NCBI RefSeq assembly: GCF_014252955.1
Contig: NZ_JACMIA010000001.1
Span: 2,626,258-2,690,257, forward strand
DNA length: 64,000 bases
Source: Stappia sp. 28M-7
Lineage (GTDB): Bacteria; Pseudomonadota; Alphaproteobacteria; Rhizobiales; Stappiaceae
Direction: 5' to 3'
Part shown: one piece after another, positions 8,561 to 17,816 of the stretch
Numbering within the stretch: position 1 is the stretch's first letter
Layout of the letters: every line of letters begins with the position of its first letter
The notes under the pieces: model-generated
Seen by the model: the letters and a program-made list of their open reading frames with translations, nothing else
Told to the model about the DNA's origin: nothing
The model's database searches: none
Made by a program: the position numbers and the translations under genes

Positions 8561-9460
8561 CTACGGCGCGTCGTCCTTGTCGTCCTCGCTCAGGTGGTCG
8601 AGATCGGTTTCCTCATCCTCGGCCGCCAGACCGTCTTCATCCGTGTCGTCCGATACCGGATCCGCCTTGCGATAGCGCTGGTACCAGTGCCAAGCGAAGG
8701 GAATCGAGACCAGGTAGCCGGCAGCCCCGACCGCCAGAACTTCGAACGGGTAGCTCGCCAGCAGCGCCACCAGGAACACCGCCGCCACGAAGAGCGGCAG
8801 CACGAGATCGCGGCGCACGCGCGTGCCCAGCTTCTTGCCCGAGAAGGTCGGCAACCGGCTGACCATCAGCAAGGCGATCGCGACCACATAGACCGCGACA
8901 GCGGGCGCCAGTTCCGGCCAGTGCGGCAGAATGCCGACGAACTCGAGATAGACCGGGAACAGCACGCTCAAGGCGCCGGCCGGAGCCGGCACGCCGGTGA
9001 AGAAGTTCACGGCCCAAGCCGGCTTGTTCGGATCGTCAATCGACACGTTGAAGCGGGCAAGCCTGAGCGCTGCCGAAATCGCGAAGATCAGCGCCGCGAT
9101 CCAGCCGATGGACCGCACTTCCTGCAGCAGCCAGGAATAAAGGATCAGTGCCGGCGCAACGCCGAAGTTCACAAAGTCGGCGAGGGAATCGAGTTCCGCA
9201 CCGAATTTCGACGTGCCCTTGAGCAGCCGCGCGACCCGTCCGTCCAACGCGTCCAGCACCGCCGCGATGACGATGGCGCCGATCGCATAGTCCCAACGCG
9301 CCTCCAGCGCCATCCGGATGGCCGTGAGGCCGGAGCACAGCGCCAGCAGCGTCACCAGGTTCGGCAGGATCAAGCGCAGCGGCACCCGGCGAAAACGCGG
9401 GGCACGACCGCGCCGGCGGCGCGTGGGGCCTGGATCGTAGGGGGCAAAGGGTCCGGTCAT
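8561..9460 (-). CDS. pssA: CDP-diacylglycerol-serine O-phosphatidyltransferase
   Basis: Integral membrane enzyme that makes phosphatidylserine from CDP-diacylglycerol and serine. 299 aa, eight or so membrane segments. The CDP-alcohol phosphotransferase signature is complete: DG-x2-AR-x8-G-x3-D-x3-D, starting LDALDGRVAR and ending LDSLAD. The C-terminal tail is very acidic (DDTDEDGL, EDEETDLD). I used the ATG at 9460 because AGGAA lies upstream and the longer frame overlaps psd. It follows psd by 13 bp, giving a psd-pssA phosphatidylethanolamine operon. Confidence 0.95.
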   Translation of the reverse strand: MTGPFAPYDPGPTRRRRGRAPRFRRVPLRLILPNLVTLLALCSGLTAIRMALEARWDYAIGAIVIAAVLDALDGRVARLLKGTSKFGAELDSLADFVNFGVAPALILYSWLLQEVRSIGWIAALIFAISAALRLARFNVSIDDPNKPAWAVNFFTGVPAPAGALSVLFPVYLEFVGILPHWPELAPAVAVYVVAIALLMVSRLPTFSGKKLGTRVRRDLVLPLFVAAVFLVALLASYPFEVLAVGAAGYLVSIPFAWHWYQRYRKADPVSDDTDEDGLAAEDEETDLDHLSEDDKDDAP

Positions 9461-9473
9461 CCGTTCCTGCCGA

Positions 9474-10175
9474 TCAGCTGATGCGCGTGAGCACGCTGCC
9501 GCGCGTCTCGCCGCCGAGTTCCGCGACCACGGTCTCGCCCGCAATCATCGTCTGACCGACGGCGACCTTCACGCTGGCCTCGTCCGGCAGATAGACGTCG
9601 AGCCGCGAGCCGAAGCGGATCAGGCCGAAGCGCTCGCCCGCACCGATATTTTCGCCCTCGCGCACGAAGCAGACGATACGCCGCGCCACAAGGCCGGCGA
9701 TCTGCACCACGCCGATGCGGGTTTCCCCGCTCTCGATAACGAGGCCGTTGCGCTCGTTCTCCTCGCTCGCCTTGTCGGATTCGGCGTTGAGGAAGCTGCC
9801 GGCGCGATAGGCAACGCGGGTGATGCGGCCACCGAACGGCGCGCGGTTCACGTGGCAGTTGAAGACATTCATGAAGATGCAGACGCGCATCATCGGTTCG
9901 CTGCCGAGCTCCAGCTCCCGCGGCGGCACCGCCTGCCCGACCTGACAGACCGTTCCGTCGGCGGGCGAAACGATCAGATCGTCGTCGATGGGCGTCACGC
10001 GCTGCGGGTCGCGGAAGAAATATGCGACCCATGCGGTCAGGATCAGACCGATCCAGAACAGCGGGTCGACGAACCACCCGACGATCAGCGTCGCCGCACC
10101 GGCTCCGGCAACGAAGGGCCAGCCCTCACGGTGGATGGGGACGAAGGTCTTGGTGATCGTATCGGTCAGCGACAT
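9474..10175 (-). CDS. psd: Phosphatidylserine decarboxylase proenzyme (short form)
   Basis: Converts phosphatidylserine to phosphatidylethanolamine. 233 aa, matching the short Psd-A type of alphaproteobacteria. Two hydrophobic segments lie near residues 20-55. The C-terminal self-cleavage site is the Gly-Ser in [10 protein letters not shown]; the serine becomes the pyruvoyl group of the short alpha chain. First gene of a pair with pssA. Confidence 0.94.
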   Translation of the reverse strand: MSLTDTITKTFVPIHREGWPFVAGAGAATLIVGWFVDPLFWIGLILTAWVAYFFRDPQRVTPIDDDLIVSPADGTVCQVGQAVPPRELELGSEPMMRVCIFMNVFNCHVNRAPFGGRITRVAYRAGSFLNAESDKASEENERNGLVIESGETRIGVVQIAGLVARRIVCFVREGENIGAGERFGLIRFGSRLDVYLPDEASVKVAVGQTMIAGETVVAELGGETRGSVLTRIS

Positions 10176-10312
10176 GGATGGTTCCGTTTATGACGGCCGG
10201 TCGCGGAACGAAAGGTTCCGCAGACAAGGCGAACCCGCCCCTTTTGCACCGGAGCGGGTCGCAAAATCAATCCATGGCGGCACCATGCCTCAGGCAAGGC
10301 AGCTTTCGCCTC

Positions 10313-12262
10313 CTATTCCGCAGGCACGTCCTCGCCGGCACGCGGCCCGCGCACCACGAAGCCTTCACCATCGGCAGTGGCGGCTCGCAGCCGTTCCTCC
10401 GCCTCGCTCGCCTCCTGCTGGCGCGCCCACATGGACGCGTAGAGCCCGCCCTTCGCCAACAGCTCCGGATGCCGGCCGCGCTCGACGATGCGGCCCTTTT
10501 CCAGCACCAGGATCTCGTCCGCATTGACGACGGTCGACAGACGGTGGGCGATCACCAGGGTCGTGCGGTTGCGCGAGACCTGGTCGAGCGCCGCCTGGAT
10601 TTCCCGTTCCGTATGGGTGTCCAGCGCCGAGGTCGCCTCGTCGAGGATCAGGATCGGCGGCGCCTTCAGGATCGTGCGGGCAATCGCCACGCGCTGCTTC
10701 TCGCCGCCCGACAGCTTCAGTCCGCGCTCGCCCACCTCGGTGCGGTAGCCTTCCGGCAGCGCCGCGATGAAGTCGGCGATCTGGGCCATGCGGGCAGCCT
10801 CGTGCACCTCCGCCTCGGTTGCCTCGGGGCGGCCGTAGCGGATGTTGTAGGCGACCGTGTCGTTGAACAGGACCGTGTCCTGCGGAACCATGCCGGTCGC
10901 CCGCCGCAGGCTCTCCTGCGTGACGTCCCGCACGTCCTGCCCATCGATGGTGATGCGTCCGCCCGTCACGTCGTAGAAGCGGAACAGCAGCCGCGAAATG
11001 GTCGACTTGCCAGCCCCCGACGGCCCGACGATGGCGACCGTGCGCCCGGCCGGAACCTCGAAGGCAATGCCCCGAAGGATCGGCCGGTCGGCATCGTAGT
11101 GGAAGGTGACGTCCTCGAAGCGCACGGTGCCGCCTTGAACGGCGAGCGGCGCGGCGCCCGGCCGGTCGGTGATCTCGGCCGGCTGGCCGAGCAGCTGGAA
11201 CATCGCCTCCAGATCGGTGAGCCCCTGCCGGATCTCGCGGTAGAGGAAGCCGATGAAGTTCAGCGGGATCGAAAGCTGCAGCAGCAGCGCGTTGATCATC
11301 ACGAAATCGCCGAGGGTCTGGGTGCCGGCCATCACAGCCCGGGCCGACATCACCATGCAGATCGCCGTGGCGATGCCCAGGATGACCGCCTGGCCGAAGT
11401 TGAGCCATGCCAGCGAGGTCCAGGTGCGGGTGGCAGCGCGCTCGTAACCGGCCATCGAGCGGTCGAAGCGCTCCGCCTCCATCTGCTCGTTGCCGAAATA
11501 CTTCACCGTCTCGAAGTTCAGCAGGCTGTCGATGGCCTTGGAATTCGCCTCGGTGTCATTGTCGTTCATCTCGCGGCGGATGGTGATGCGCCAGTTCGAG
11601 GTCTGCACTGTGAACCAGGTGTAGGCGACGATCATGACCGCAACGACGGCAACGTAGATCCAGCCGAACTGGTACCAGATCACCGCAGCCATCACGCCGA
11701 ATTCCATCACCGTCGGAATGCCGTTGAGGATCGTGAAGCGGACGATGTTCTCAATGCCCTTCACGCCGCGCTCGATCACCCGCGACAGGCCGCCGGTACG
11801 CCGGGCCAGATGAAACCGCAGCGACAACGCATGCAGGTGGCGGAAGGTCAGGAACGCGAGTTGGCGCACCGCATGTTGGCCGACACGGGCGAACAGCGCG
11901 TCGCGCAGCTGGTTGAAGCCGACGAACAGCACCCGCGCGACATTGTAGGCGATGACCAGCATCACCGGCGCCACCAGCCAGGCGGGCAGCACGTCGAGAC
12001 CGAGCGTGCCGCCGGCAGCCGACGCATCGCCCTGCTGAACGGTCAGCGCATCCGTCGCCCATTTGAAGAAATAGGGAGAGAGCACCGTGACGATCTTCGC
12101 CACGACGAGTGCCAGAACGGCAAGGCCGACCCGGGCCTTGAGGTCCGGACGGTCGGACGGCCAGATATACGGCCACAACTGGCCGAGGGTGCGGAAAGTC
12201 GAGACCTCGTCCGCCGATATGCGGGGCGCGGGGCCGGGTACGCCTGAGCGGCGGCTGGTCAT
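10313..12262 (-). CDS. Atm1/HMT1-type ABC exporter (fused permease-ATPase)
   Basis: 649 aa half-transporter: an exporter-type membrane domain (about residues 30-340) followed by an ATPase domain with Walker A GPSGAGKST near residue 412, signature LSGGEKQR, and Walker B ILILDEATSALD. The membrane segment NDNDTEANSKAIDSLLNFETVKYF is characteristic of the ATM1 family (shown here only as a position, about residues 230-253). Bacterial Atm1 proteins export glutathione conjugates and metal-glutathione complexes; mitochondrial ones serve Fe-S assembly. The start overlaps the stop of an ArsR-type gene by ATGA, which favours the metal-detoxification role. Confidence 0.92.
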   Translation of the reverse strand: MTSRRSGVPGPAPRISADEVSTFRTLGQLWPYIWPSDRPDLKARVGLAVLALVVAKIVTVLSPYFFKWATDALTVQQGDASAAGGTLGLDVLPAWLVAPVMLVIAYNVARVLFVGFNQLRDALFARVGQHAVRQLAFLTFRHLHALSLRFHLARRTGGLSRVIERGVKGIENIVRFTILNGIPTVMEFGVMAAVIWYQFGWIYVAVVAVMIVAYTWFTVQTSNWRITIRREMNDNDTEANSKAIDSLLNFETVKYFGNEQMEAERFDRSMAGYERAATRTWTSLAWLNFGQAVILGIATAICMVMSARAVMAGTQTLGDFVMINALLLQLSIPLNFIGFLYREIRQGLTDLEAMFQLLGQPAEITDRPGAAPLAVQGGTVRFEDVTFHYDADRPILRGIAFEVPAGRTVAIVGPSGAGKSTISRLLFRFYDVTGGRITIDGQDVRDVTQESLRRATGMVPQDTVLFNDTVAYNIRYGRPEATEAEVHEAARMAQIADFIAALPEGYRTEVGERGLKLSGGEKQRVAIARTILKAPPILILDEATSALDTHTEREIQAALDQVSRNRTTLVIAHRLSTVVNADEILVLEKGRIVERGRHPELLAKGGLYASMWARQQEASEAEERLRAATADGEGFVVRGPRAGEDVPAE

Positions 12263-12678
12263 TCCGTGTCCTTTCGACAGACATCCATGCGTGGCGCGCT
12301 CGCCTGCCCCGATACCTCGCCGCAGCATGTCGCGGCAAAAAGCTCTGCGGCGGCACCCTCGACCAGCGCCCGCGCGCCTGCCGTAAGGCGATAGTGGCAG
12401 CAGCGGCCGTTCTCCTCCGCCTCGATCAGACCCGCCTCGCGCAGGATGGCGAGATGCTGCGAGACGGTGGACTGCGCCAGCGGCAGACCGCGAACGATGT
12501 CGCCGCAAAAGGCACCAGCGCAGGCAGCGAGCGAGGAAACGATCTCCACCCGCACCGGATGCGACAGAGCCTTGAAGATGCGGGCGAGCCGCTCGCTGTC
12601 GATGGCGGCAGCAAGCGGGCGGGCCGGCTCGTCGCGGAGCCGCACAGCGGTTCGGTCACGCATGGAATATCCATTCAT
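12259..12678 (-). CDS. ArsR/SmtB family transcriptional regulator
   Basis: 139 aa winged-helix repressor with recognition helix around STVSQHLAILREAGLI. It is cysteine-rich: C53 and C58 just before the DNA-binding helix, C93-C94 in the wing, and C118-C119 near the end, all possible thiol metal ligands. Its stop overlaps the Atm1-type exporter start (ATGA), so the two are co-translated. The longest frame is given; a second ATG at 12663 has a slightly better upstream context, and the longer start codon falls inside a palindrome. Known ArsR proteins release DNA on binding As(III), Cd, Zn or similar metals. Confidence 0.9.
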   Translation of the reverse strand: MNGYSMRDRTAVRLRDEPARPLAAAIDSERLARIFKALSHPVRVEIVSSLAACAGAFCGDIVRGLPLAQSTVSQHLAILREAGLIEAEENGRCCHYRLTAGARALVEGAAAELFAATCCGEVSGQASAPRMDVCRKDTE

Positions 12679-12698
12679 CGTAATTTACCGATGGATGG
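12671..12698. promoter_or_regulatory. Palindromic operator candidate for the arsR-type gene
   Basis: Inverted repeat CCATTCATCG (12671-12680) and CGATGGATGG (12689-12698), matching at nine of ten positions across an eight-base AT-rich centre TAATTTAC. It overlaps the outer start codon of the ArsR gene, a typical place for autoregulation. Binding by this ArsR is inferred. Confidence 0.55.
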
Positions 12699-12762
12699 GT
12701 TCTAATCCGCAGGCCGCCAGCCGGCAAGCGAGGACACAGCTTTTCTTTTTCTCTTCGCAACG

Positions 12763-12792
12763 AAAAAGGGCGCCCCCTTGCGGGAGCGCCCT
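12763..12792 (-). terminator. Rho-independent terminator after the TonB receptor gene
   Basis: Stem AGGGCGC (12767-12773) with GCGCCCT (12786-12792), extended inward by GC pairs, and a run of five T on the minus strand (A at 12763-12767). It lies 30 bp beyond the receptor stop codon. Confidence 0.85.
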
Positions 12793-12823
12793 GCTCTTGG
12801 CTCTGGTTCGCAGGCCGGGAAGA

Positions 12824-14974
12824 TCAGAACTTCAGGCTCGCTCCCACGGTGAAGGTGCGTCCACGTCCCGTCGCCACCCCCGAATAGGCTTCGGCAAATC
12901 CGGCATTCGCCGCCATGTAGGACAGGTCTCCCACATTCTCCACCGACGCAAAGAGCTTTCCGTGTTCGCTGAACTGCCACGAGCTGTAGAGGTCAAACAG
13001 GACATAGCTGTCGATCGGAAGCGAATTCTGCTCGTCCACAAATGCCTGCACGCTGTCGCCGACATAGTGCATGCGTCCGCCGAACGTGAGTTTCCGGCCC
13101 AGGAACCGCGCGCCGATGTCGACAGTGGCGTAGTCGTCCGGCAGGCGTCCGACATCGTTGCCGATCCCGGCGAAATACGGCAGGGGCTGCTTTGTGTCGG
13201 CAATCGTGACCGCGACATTGGCATAGGCGAAGCCCGCGTCGTAGCTGCCCTCGATCTCGAACCCATTCATCCGCGTGGTGCCTGCCAGGTTGACCCAGCG
13301 CTGCACCGCCCGGCTCTCGCCCGGCTTGCGGTCGAGCCCATAGGTGATGAAATCCTCAATGCGATTATCGAAATAGCCGAGCTTCAGCCGCAGCTTGTCC
13401 CCCTGGACGGCAAGGTTGTCCGCAGTGATGTTGGCGCCGATGTCGAGCCCCCACATCTTTTCCGGCACCAGGTCGAGATTGCCGGCAATCGGATCCCCGA
13501 CGCCGTTGAAGTTGTGCCCGCCGGGATAGAACATCTCGGATGCCGTCGGCGCACGGTAGCTGCGCCCATAGCTCGCATAGAGCTGCAGCCAGTCGGTCGC
13601 CCGCGCGGCCAACCCGATGCGCGGGTTCCACTCCTCTCCGCCCCGCGAGGCAAGCTCGGCCGGGCATGCCGGCCCGCCGGCCGGGCAACCTCCTCGTCCC
13701 GGCGCGGTGTAGCCGCGTACGCCGTCGAGGTCCCAGGTGTCGTAGCGCAGGCCCAGCGTCAGGTCGAAGATGCCGTAGGAGGCCGTCGCCTCGGCGAAGG
13801 TGCCGGTTTTCACCAGCGTTCCGTCGGGATTGGCGCCGCGCTGGTCGTTGCCCTCATAGTCGTCATGCGAGAAGGCAAAGCCGTAATGGAGCTTCAGCCC
13901 CACCGCTCCGAAATCGGCCCGGCTGGTATTGGCAAGGTCGAAACCGGTTCCAGTCTGCTTGCCGCGCCGGCCGGCGAAGACGCCCCCTGCCCCTTCGAAG
14001 GCAAGATCGGTGATGTTGTGATAGGCGTTGGCCCTCAGGTCGAACCAGTCGCTGTCGGGCGTGAACTCGTAGTTCGCCGTGTAGGTCTGGTTATCGATTG
14101 CCCAGTCGTAGCCCCCGCTCTGGACGTAGAATGAGTTGGAGTACCAACGCCCGCCAAGCTTTACGCGGTGGCTGGAGTTGGGTGCCACGGCGACCTTGAA
14201 CAGGCCCGACTTCGGCATCTGCGAGGGGTCGAACGGCACCTTCCGGCCATCGCCATTGTCGTAGTGGCCGGCCTCGGAAAGACTGTAGGCCCCAACCACA
14301 CTGATATCGCCTTCGCCGAACGCGGCCCGGGCCGCGCCCGCCGCCATGCCCGACCAGCCGTAATCGTTGGTGCCGGCGCGCCAGGTGGTCATCGCGCCAA
14401 ACGTCGAACCGGGCTTGAGAACGTCTTCGGGCTCCAGCGTGCGGAAATTGACCCCTCCGGCCAGTGCGCCCATGCCCTCGGCTCCGGTCACCGGGCCGCG
14501 GGTCACGCCGACACCCGCCACCAGGTTCGGGTCGACATAGACAAAGTTGTCGAACGTGCCGCCATGGCCCGACAGGTTCGTGAAGGTTTGCGGCACCCCG
14601 TCGATGGTTGAGTTCACCCGCCCGAAGCCTTGCAGGCCGCGCACATTCGGCGTGATACCGGGCTGGTCGGACGACTGGCGCGTGAACGTGCCGGCATTCG
14701 AGCGCAGCGCCTCGTTGACGTCGCCGCCGAACCTGTCCTGCAGCACTTCGCCGCTCGTATAGCTCGCCGCCGCGTTGCGCTGATAAGGGGTGGTTTCGAA
14801 ATTCGCCCAAGGCACCGTGATGCGCCGGAGGATCGTGGCCAGACCGGAGGTCGCCTCCCCCTCCTCGCTGGTACTTGTGTCCTGCGCCGATGCGGTGAAG
14901 GGGGCGGCCGTCAGCGCCGCCAGCCATAGGGTCACGAATGCGGCCTGCCTGCCGCGGTCGCCAAATCTGCTCAC
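12824..14974 (-). CDS. TonB-dependent outer-membrane receptor
   Basis: 716 aa. The GTG at 14974 is preceded by a consensus AGGAGG at ideal spacing; the longer open frame upstream has no signal. Residues 1-31 form a signal peptide ending TASAQ. A plug domain follows (SNAGTFTRQSS, GLQGFGRVNSTIDGVPQT, GVGVTRGPVTG), then a 22-strand-type barrel ending in the aromatic-terminal TVGASLKF expected of outer-membrane proteins. The barrel resembles heme/transferrin-type receptors with the YRAPTASEMF motif. No FRAP/NPNL heme box is clear, so the ligand is not assigned. A RirA-like site upstream suggests iron-responsive expression. Confidence 0.93.
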   Translation of the reverse strand: MSRFGDRGRQAAFVTLWLAALTAAPFTASAQDTSTSEEGEATSGLATILRRITVPWANFETTPYQRNAAASYTSGEVLQDRFGGDVNEALRSNAGTFTRQSSDQPGITPNVRGLQGFGRVNSTIDGVPQTFTNLSGHGGTFDNFVYVDPNLVAGVGVTRGPVTGAEGMGALAGGVNFRTLEPEDVLKPGSTFGAMTTWRAGTNDYGWSGMAAGAARAAFGEGDISVVGAYSLSEAGHYDNGDGRKVPFDPSQMPKSGLFKVAVAPNSSHRVKLGGRWYSNSFYVQSGGYDWAIDNQTYTANYEFTPDSDWFDLRANAYHNITDLAFEGAGGVFAGRRGKQTGTGFDLANTSRADFGAVGLKLHYGFAFSHDDYEGNDQRGANPDGTLVKTGTFAEATASYGIFDLTLGLRYDTWDLDGVRGYTAPGRGGCPAGGPACPAELASRGGEEWNPRIGLAARATDWLQLYASYGRSYRAPTASEMFYPGGHNFNGVGDPIAGNLDLVPEKMWGLDIGANITADNLAVQGDKLRLKLGYFDNRIEDFITYGLDRKPGESRAVQRWVNLAGTTRMNGFEIEGSYDAGFAYANVAVTIADTKQPLPYFAGIGNDVGRLPDDYATVDIGARFLGRKLTFGGRMHYVGDSVQAFVDEQNSLPIDSYVLFDLYSSWQFSEHGKLFASVENVGDLSYMAANAGFAEAYSGVATGRGRTFTVGASLKF

Positions 14975-15095
14975 TTGAAGCCTCCTGTCGTGCGATTGTG
15001 TCGCTGGCGGCTCGAGCAGAAGGTCTGCAAAGGCATGCTGGCTGTGGCGGCGCGCCGTACCCCCGGCGCGCCCTTGCAGCCGCAACCTAAAAATA

Positions 15096-15110
15096 TGACT
15101 CATAGAGTCA
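15096..15110. promoter_or_regulatory. RirA-type IRO box upstream of the TonB receptor
   Basis: Perfect dyad TGACTC-ATA-GAGTCA, matching the rhizobial IRO consensus TGA-N9-TCA bound by the iron regulator RirA. It is 122 bp upstream of the receptor GTG and includes a TTGACT on the minus strand that could serve as a -35 element. A second dyad AATTC-TTAG-GAATT lies at 15117-15130. The call is by consensus only. Confidence 0.55.
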
Positions 15111-15193
15111 AGTTTTAATTCTTAGGAATTTCAAAGCCTTGCGTGACGCAACGGCAAAACGTTTCGGATCTTGTGAACAACAAGTCAGGGAGC

Positions 15194-16123
15194 CTAGCTG
15201 CGCGAGCGCTCGTGTCTGACCAGCGTGTCGGTGGTGAAGATGGCCAGCGAGATCCAGATGAGACCGAAGGTCGCCAGCCGCACCGGCTCCACATCCTCGC
15301 CATAGACATAGAGCGCCAGCAGAAACTGGATGCTCGGCGCGATGTACTGCATCAGGCCCACTGCCGTCAGCGACAGCCGCCTTGCACCGGCGGCGAACAG
15401 CGCCAGCGGCACCGCCGTCACGACACCGGTGCCCAGCAGCAGCAGGAACAGGCCTGGCCGGTCGACCGGCCACACGTCCGCCATTGCAGCGCTCCCGCCG
15501 GTAACACCGGCATAAACCAGATAGGCCAGGGCAAACGGCGCCAGCACGATCGCCTCGACCATCAGTCCGGGCGAAGCGCCAACCGCCACCGTCTTGCGCA
15601 CGTAGCCGTAGACGCCAAAGGAGAAGGCCAGCGCGACGGAGACCCAGGGAAACCCGCCAAGCGCCATTGCCTGCACGGCAACGGCAATGCTCGCCAGCAC
15701 GATTGCCACCGTCTGCCAGCGGCTCAGCGTTTCCTTGAGCACCACGAGCCCGATGGCGACCGAAACCAGCGGATTGGCGAAATAGCCAAAACTCACTTCC
15801 AGAATACGCCCGCGCTCCACCGCCCAGATGAACACCAGCCAGTTGATGGAGATCACCGTCGCCGACAGCGCCAGCTTGGACAGCGTCGCGGGATCGCACA
15901 GGATGGCTCCCACCTCCCCGAGCTTGCCGCGCAGCCCCAGGAAAATCGCCAGGAACAGCACCGACCACAGGATCCGGTGGGCAACCACCAGATCCGCCGG
16001 GATCGCCGACGTCCACTTGTAGTAGGCCGGCAGGAAGCCCCACAGCAGGAAAGCCGAGAGGGCGAAGGCAAGGCCGAGGCGCCGCTCGGCGTCGGCCGCC
16101 GCGGCTGTCGGTTGGGAGGTCAT
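15194..16123 (-). CDS. rarD: EamA/RarD family permease
   Basis: 309 aa inner-membrane protein with about ten hydrophobic segments, of the RarD branch of the drug/metabolite transporter superfamily. The N-terminus LLWGFLPAYYKW and the motif SINWLVFIWAVERG are typical of RarD. It is historically linked to chloramphenicol resistance, but its substrate is not known. It follows cimA by 34 bp and probably shares its transcript. Confidence 0.92.
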   Translation of the reverse strand: MTSQPTAAAADAERRLGLAFALSAFLLWGFLPAYYKWTSAIPADLVVAHRILWSVLFLAIFLGLRGKLGEVGAILCDPATLSKLALSATVISINWLVFIWAVERGRILEVSFGYFANPLVSVAIGLVVLKETLSRWQTVAIVLASIAVAVQAMALGGFPWVSVALAFSFGVYGYVRKTVAVGASPGLMVEAIVLAPFALAYLVYAGVTGGSAAMADVWPVDRPGLFLLLLGTGVVTAVPLALFAAGARRLSLTAVGLMQYIAPSIQFLLALYVYGEDVEPVRLATFGLIWISLAIFTTDTLVRHERSRS

Positions 16124-16157
16124 GGTCGCGTGGTCCGCTGGGCTGCGAGGCTGCCCG

Positions 16158-17750
16158 TCAGAGCCCGGCCTTCAGCAGCGTGTAGGTGTGGGAATCGATG
16201 AGCGCCTGAAATGACGCATCGACGATATTGCCCGAAACGCCGATCGTGAACCAGCGTTTGTGCGTCCTCTTGTTGTAGCTCTCGATCAATACGCGCGTTA
16301 CGGCATCCGTGCCGCCGTTGAGGATACGCACCTTGAAGTCGGTCAGCTCCATCTCGTCGACGACCGACTGGTAGCGCCCCAGGTCCTTGCGCAGGGCCGT
16401 GTCGAGCGCATTGACAGGACCGTTGCCCTCGCCCACCGACATATGCGTCTCGCCGTCGATGTCGATCTTCACCACCGCCTCGGAAACCGTGACCAGCTCG
16501 CCGATGGCGTTGAAGCGGCGCTCGACCATCACGCGGAACGAATGCACATCGAAATAGCGCGGCACCTCGCCGAGCCTGCGGCGCGCCAGCAACTCGAACG
16601 AGGCATCCGCCGCCTCATAGGCATAGCCCTGTGCCTCGCGCTCCTTGACGTCCGCCAGCAGCGTGTCGAGCCGCGGGTCGGCCTTGTCGACGGCGATACC
16701 GAGCCGGGCGAGCTCGCCGATCAGGTTCGACTTGCCGGCCTGGTCGGAAACCAGGACCCGGCGCCGGTTGCCGACGGTCTCCGGCGGCACATGCTCGTAG
16801 GTCTCCGGCTCCTTCAGGATCGCCGAGGCATGGATGCCGGCCTTGGTGGCGAAGGCGTTCTCACCAACATAGGGCGCGTGCCGGTCCGGTGACCGGTTGA
16901 TGATCTCGTCGAAGGCGCGCGAGATCGAGGTGATGTCGGCCAGCGCCTCTGTGCTCACGCCCAGCTCGAACCGGTCCTTGTAGGGAGACTTGAGCATCAG
17001 GGTCGGCACGAGCGTCACAAGGTTGGCATTGCCGCAGCGCTCGCCGATGCCGTTGAGCGTGCCCTGGACCTGGCGCACGCCGGCTGCGACGGCCGCCAGC
17101 GAATTGGCGACCGCGTGCCCGGTATCGTCATGCGCGTGAATGCCCAGACGCGCGCCGGGCACATGCGCGGTGACTGCTCCGACGATCTCCATGATCTCCG
17201 AGGGCAGCGTGCCGCCATTGGTGTCGCACAACACCACCCAGCGCGCGCCGGCCTCATAGGCGGTCTTCGCGCAGGCCAGTGCGTAGGCGGGGTTGGCCTT
17301 GTAGCCGTCGAAGAAGTGCTCGCAGTCGATCATCGCCTCGCGGCCGCTCGCCACCACCGCCTCGACGCTGTCGCGGATCGAGTCGAGGTTCTCCTCGTTG
17401 GTGCAGCCCAGCGCCACGCGCACGTGGTAGTCCCAGCTTTTGGCGACGAGGCACACCGCCTCCGCCGCCGAGCCCAGGATCATCTGCAGCCCCGGATCAT
17501 TGGCGGCCGAGCGCCCTGCCCTCTTGGTCATGCCGAAGGCGGTGAAGGTCGCCGCCGCCGTGCGCTTCGCCTCGAAAAAGGCCGTGTCGGTCGGATTGGC
17601 GCCCGGATAGCCGCCCTCCACGTAGTCAACACCCAGCCGGTCCAGCAGCTCCGCAATCACGATCTTCTCCTCCACCGAGAAGTCGATGCCGGCCGTCTGC
17701 GCTCCATCGCGCAGCGTCGTGTCGAACAGGTAGAGGCGTTCGCGTGTCAT
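16158..17750 (-). CDS. cimA: (R)-citramalate synthase
   Basis: Condenses pyruvate and acetyl-CoA to citramalate, feeding isoleucine synthesis without threonine. 530 aa. The N-terminal HMGL-like barrel opens with YLFDTTLRDGAQT; metal and active-site residues appear in GIHAHDDTGHAVANS and LNGIGERCGNA. A LeuA-type allosteric domain fills the last ~120 residues (VKIDIDGETHMSVGEGNGPVNAL), so feedback control by isoleucine is likely. 2-Isopropylmalate synthase is the main alternative, but the GIDFSVEEK opening and length match the CimA long form. Confidence 0.93.
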   Translation of the reverse strand: MTRERLYLFDTTLRDGAQTAGIDFSVEEKIVIAELLDRLGVDYVEGGYPGANPTDTAFFEAKRTAAATFTAFGMTKRAGRSAANDPGLQMILGSAAEAVCLVAKSWDYHVRVALGCTNEENLDSIRDSVEAVVASGREAMIDCEHFFDGYKANPAYALACAKTAYEAGARWVVLCDTNGGTLPSEIMEIVGAVTAHVPGARLGIHAHDDTGHAVANSLAAVAAGVRQVQGTLNGIGERCGNANLVTLVPTLMLKSPYKDRFELGVSTEALADITSISRAFDEIINRSPDRHAPYVGENAFATKAGIHASAILKEPETYEHVPPETVGNRRRVLVSDQAGKSNLIGELARLGIAVDKADPRLDTLLADVKEREAQGYAYEAADASFELLARRRLGEVPRYFDVHSFRVMVERRFNAIGELVTVSEAVVKIDIDGETHMSVGEGNGPVNALDTALRKDLGRYQSVVDEMELTDFKVRILNGGTDAVTRVLIESYNKRTHKRWFTIGVSGNIVDASFQALIDSHTYTLLKAGL

Positions 17751-17816
17751 GGTCTGGTCCTTGGGGTCGCCGGCCTTTGCGGCCGGTCGTTCGTGGATGG
17801 GATCCGGCTGTGCCGG

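Noticed and set aside
10178-12247. 689-aa plus-strand open frame
   Set aside because: Antisense shadow of the Atm1-type exporter; composition is typical of reversed GC-rich codons.
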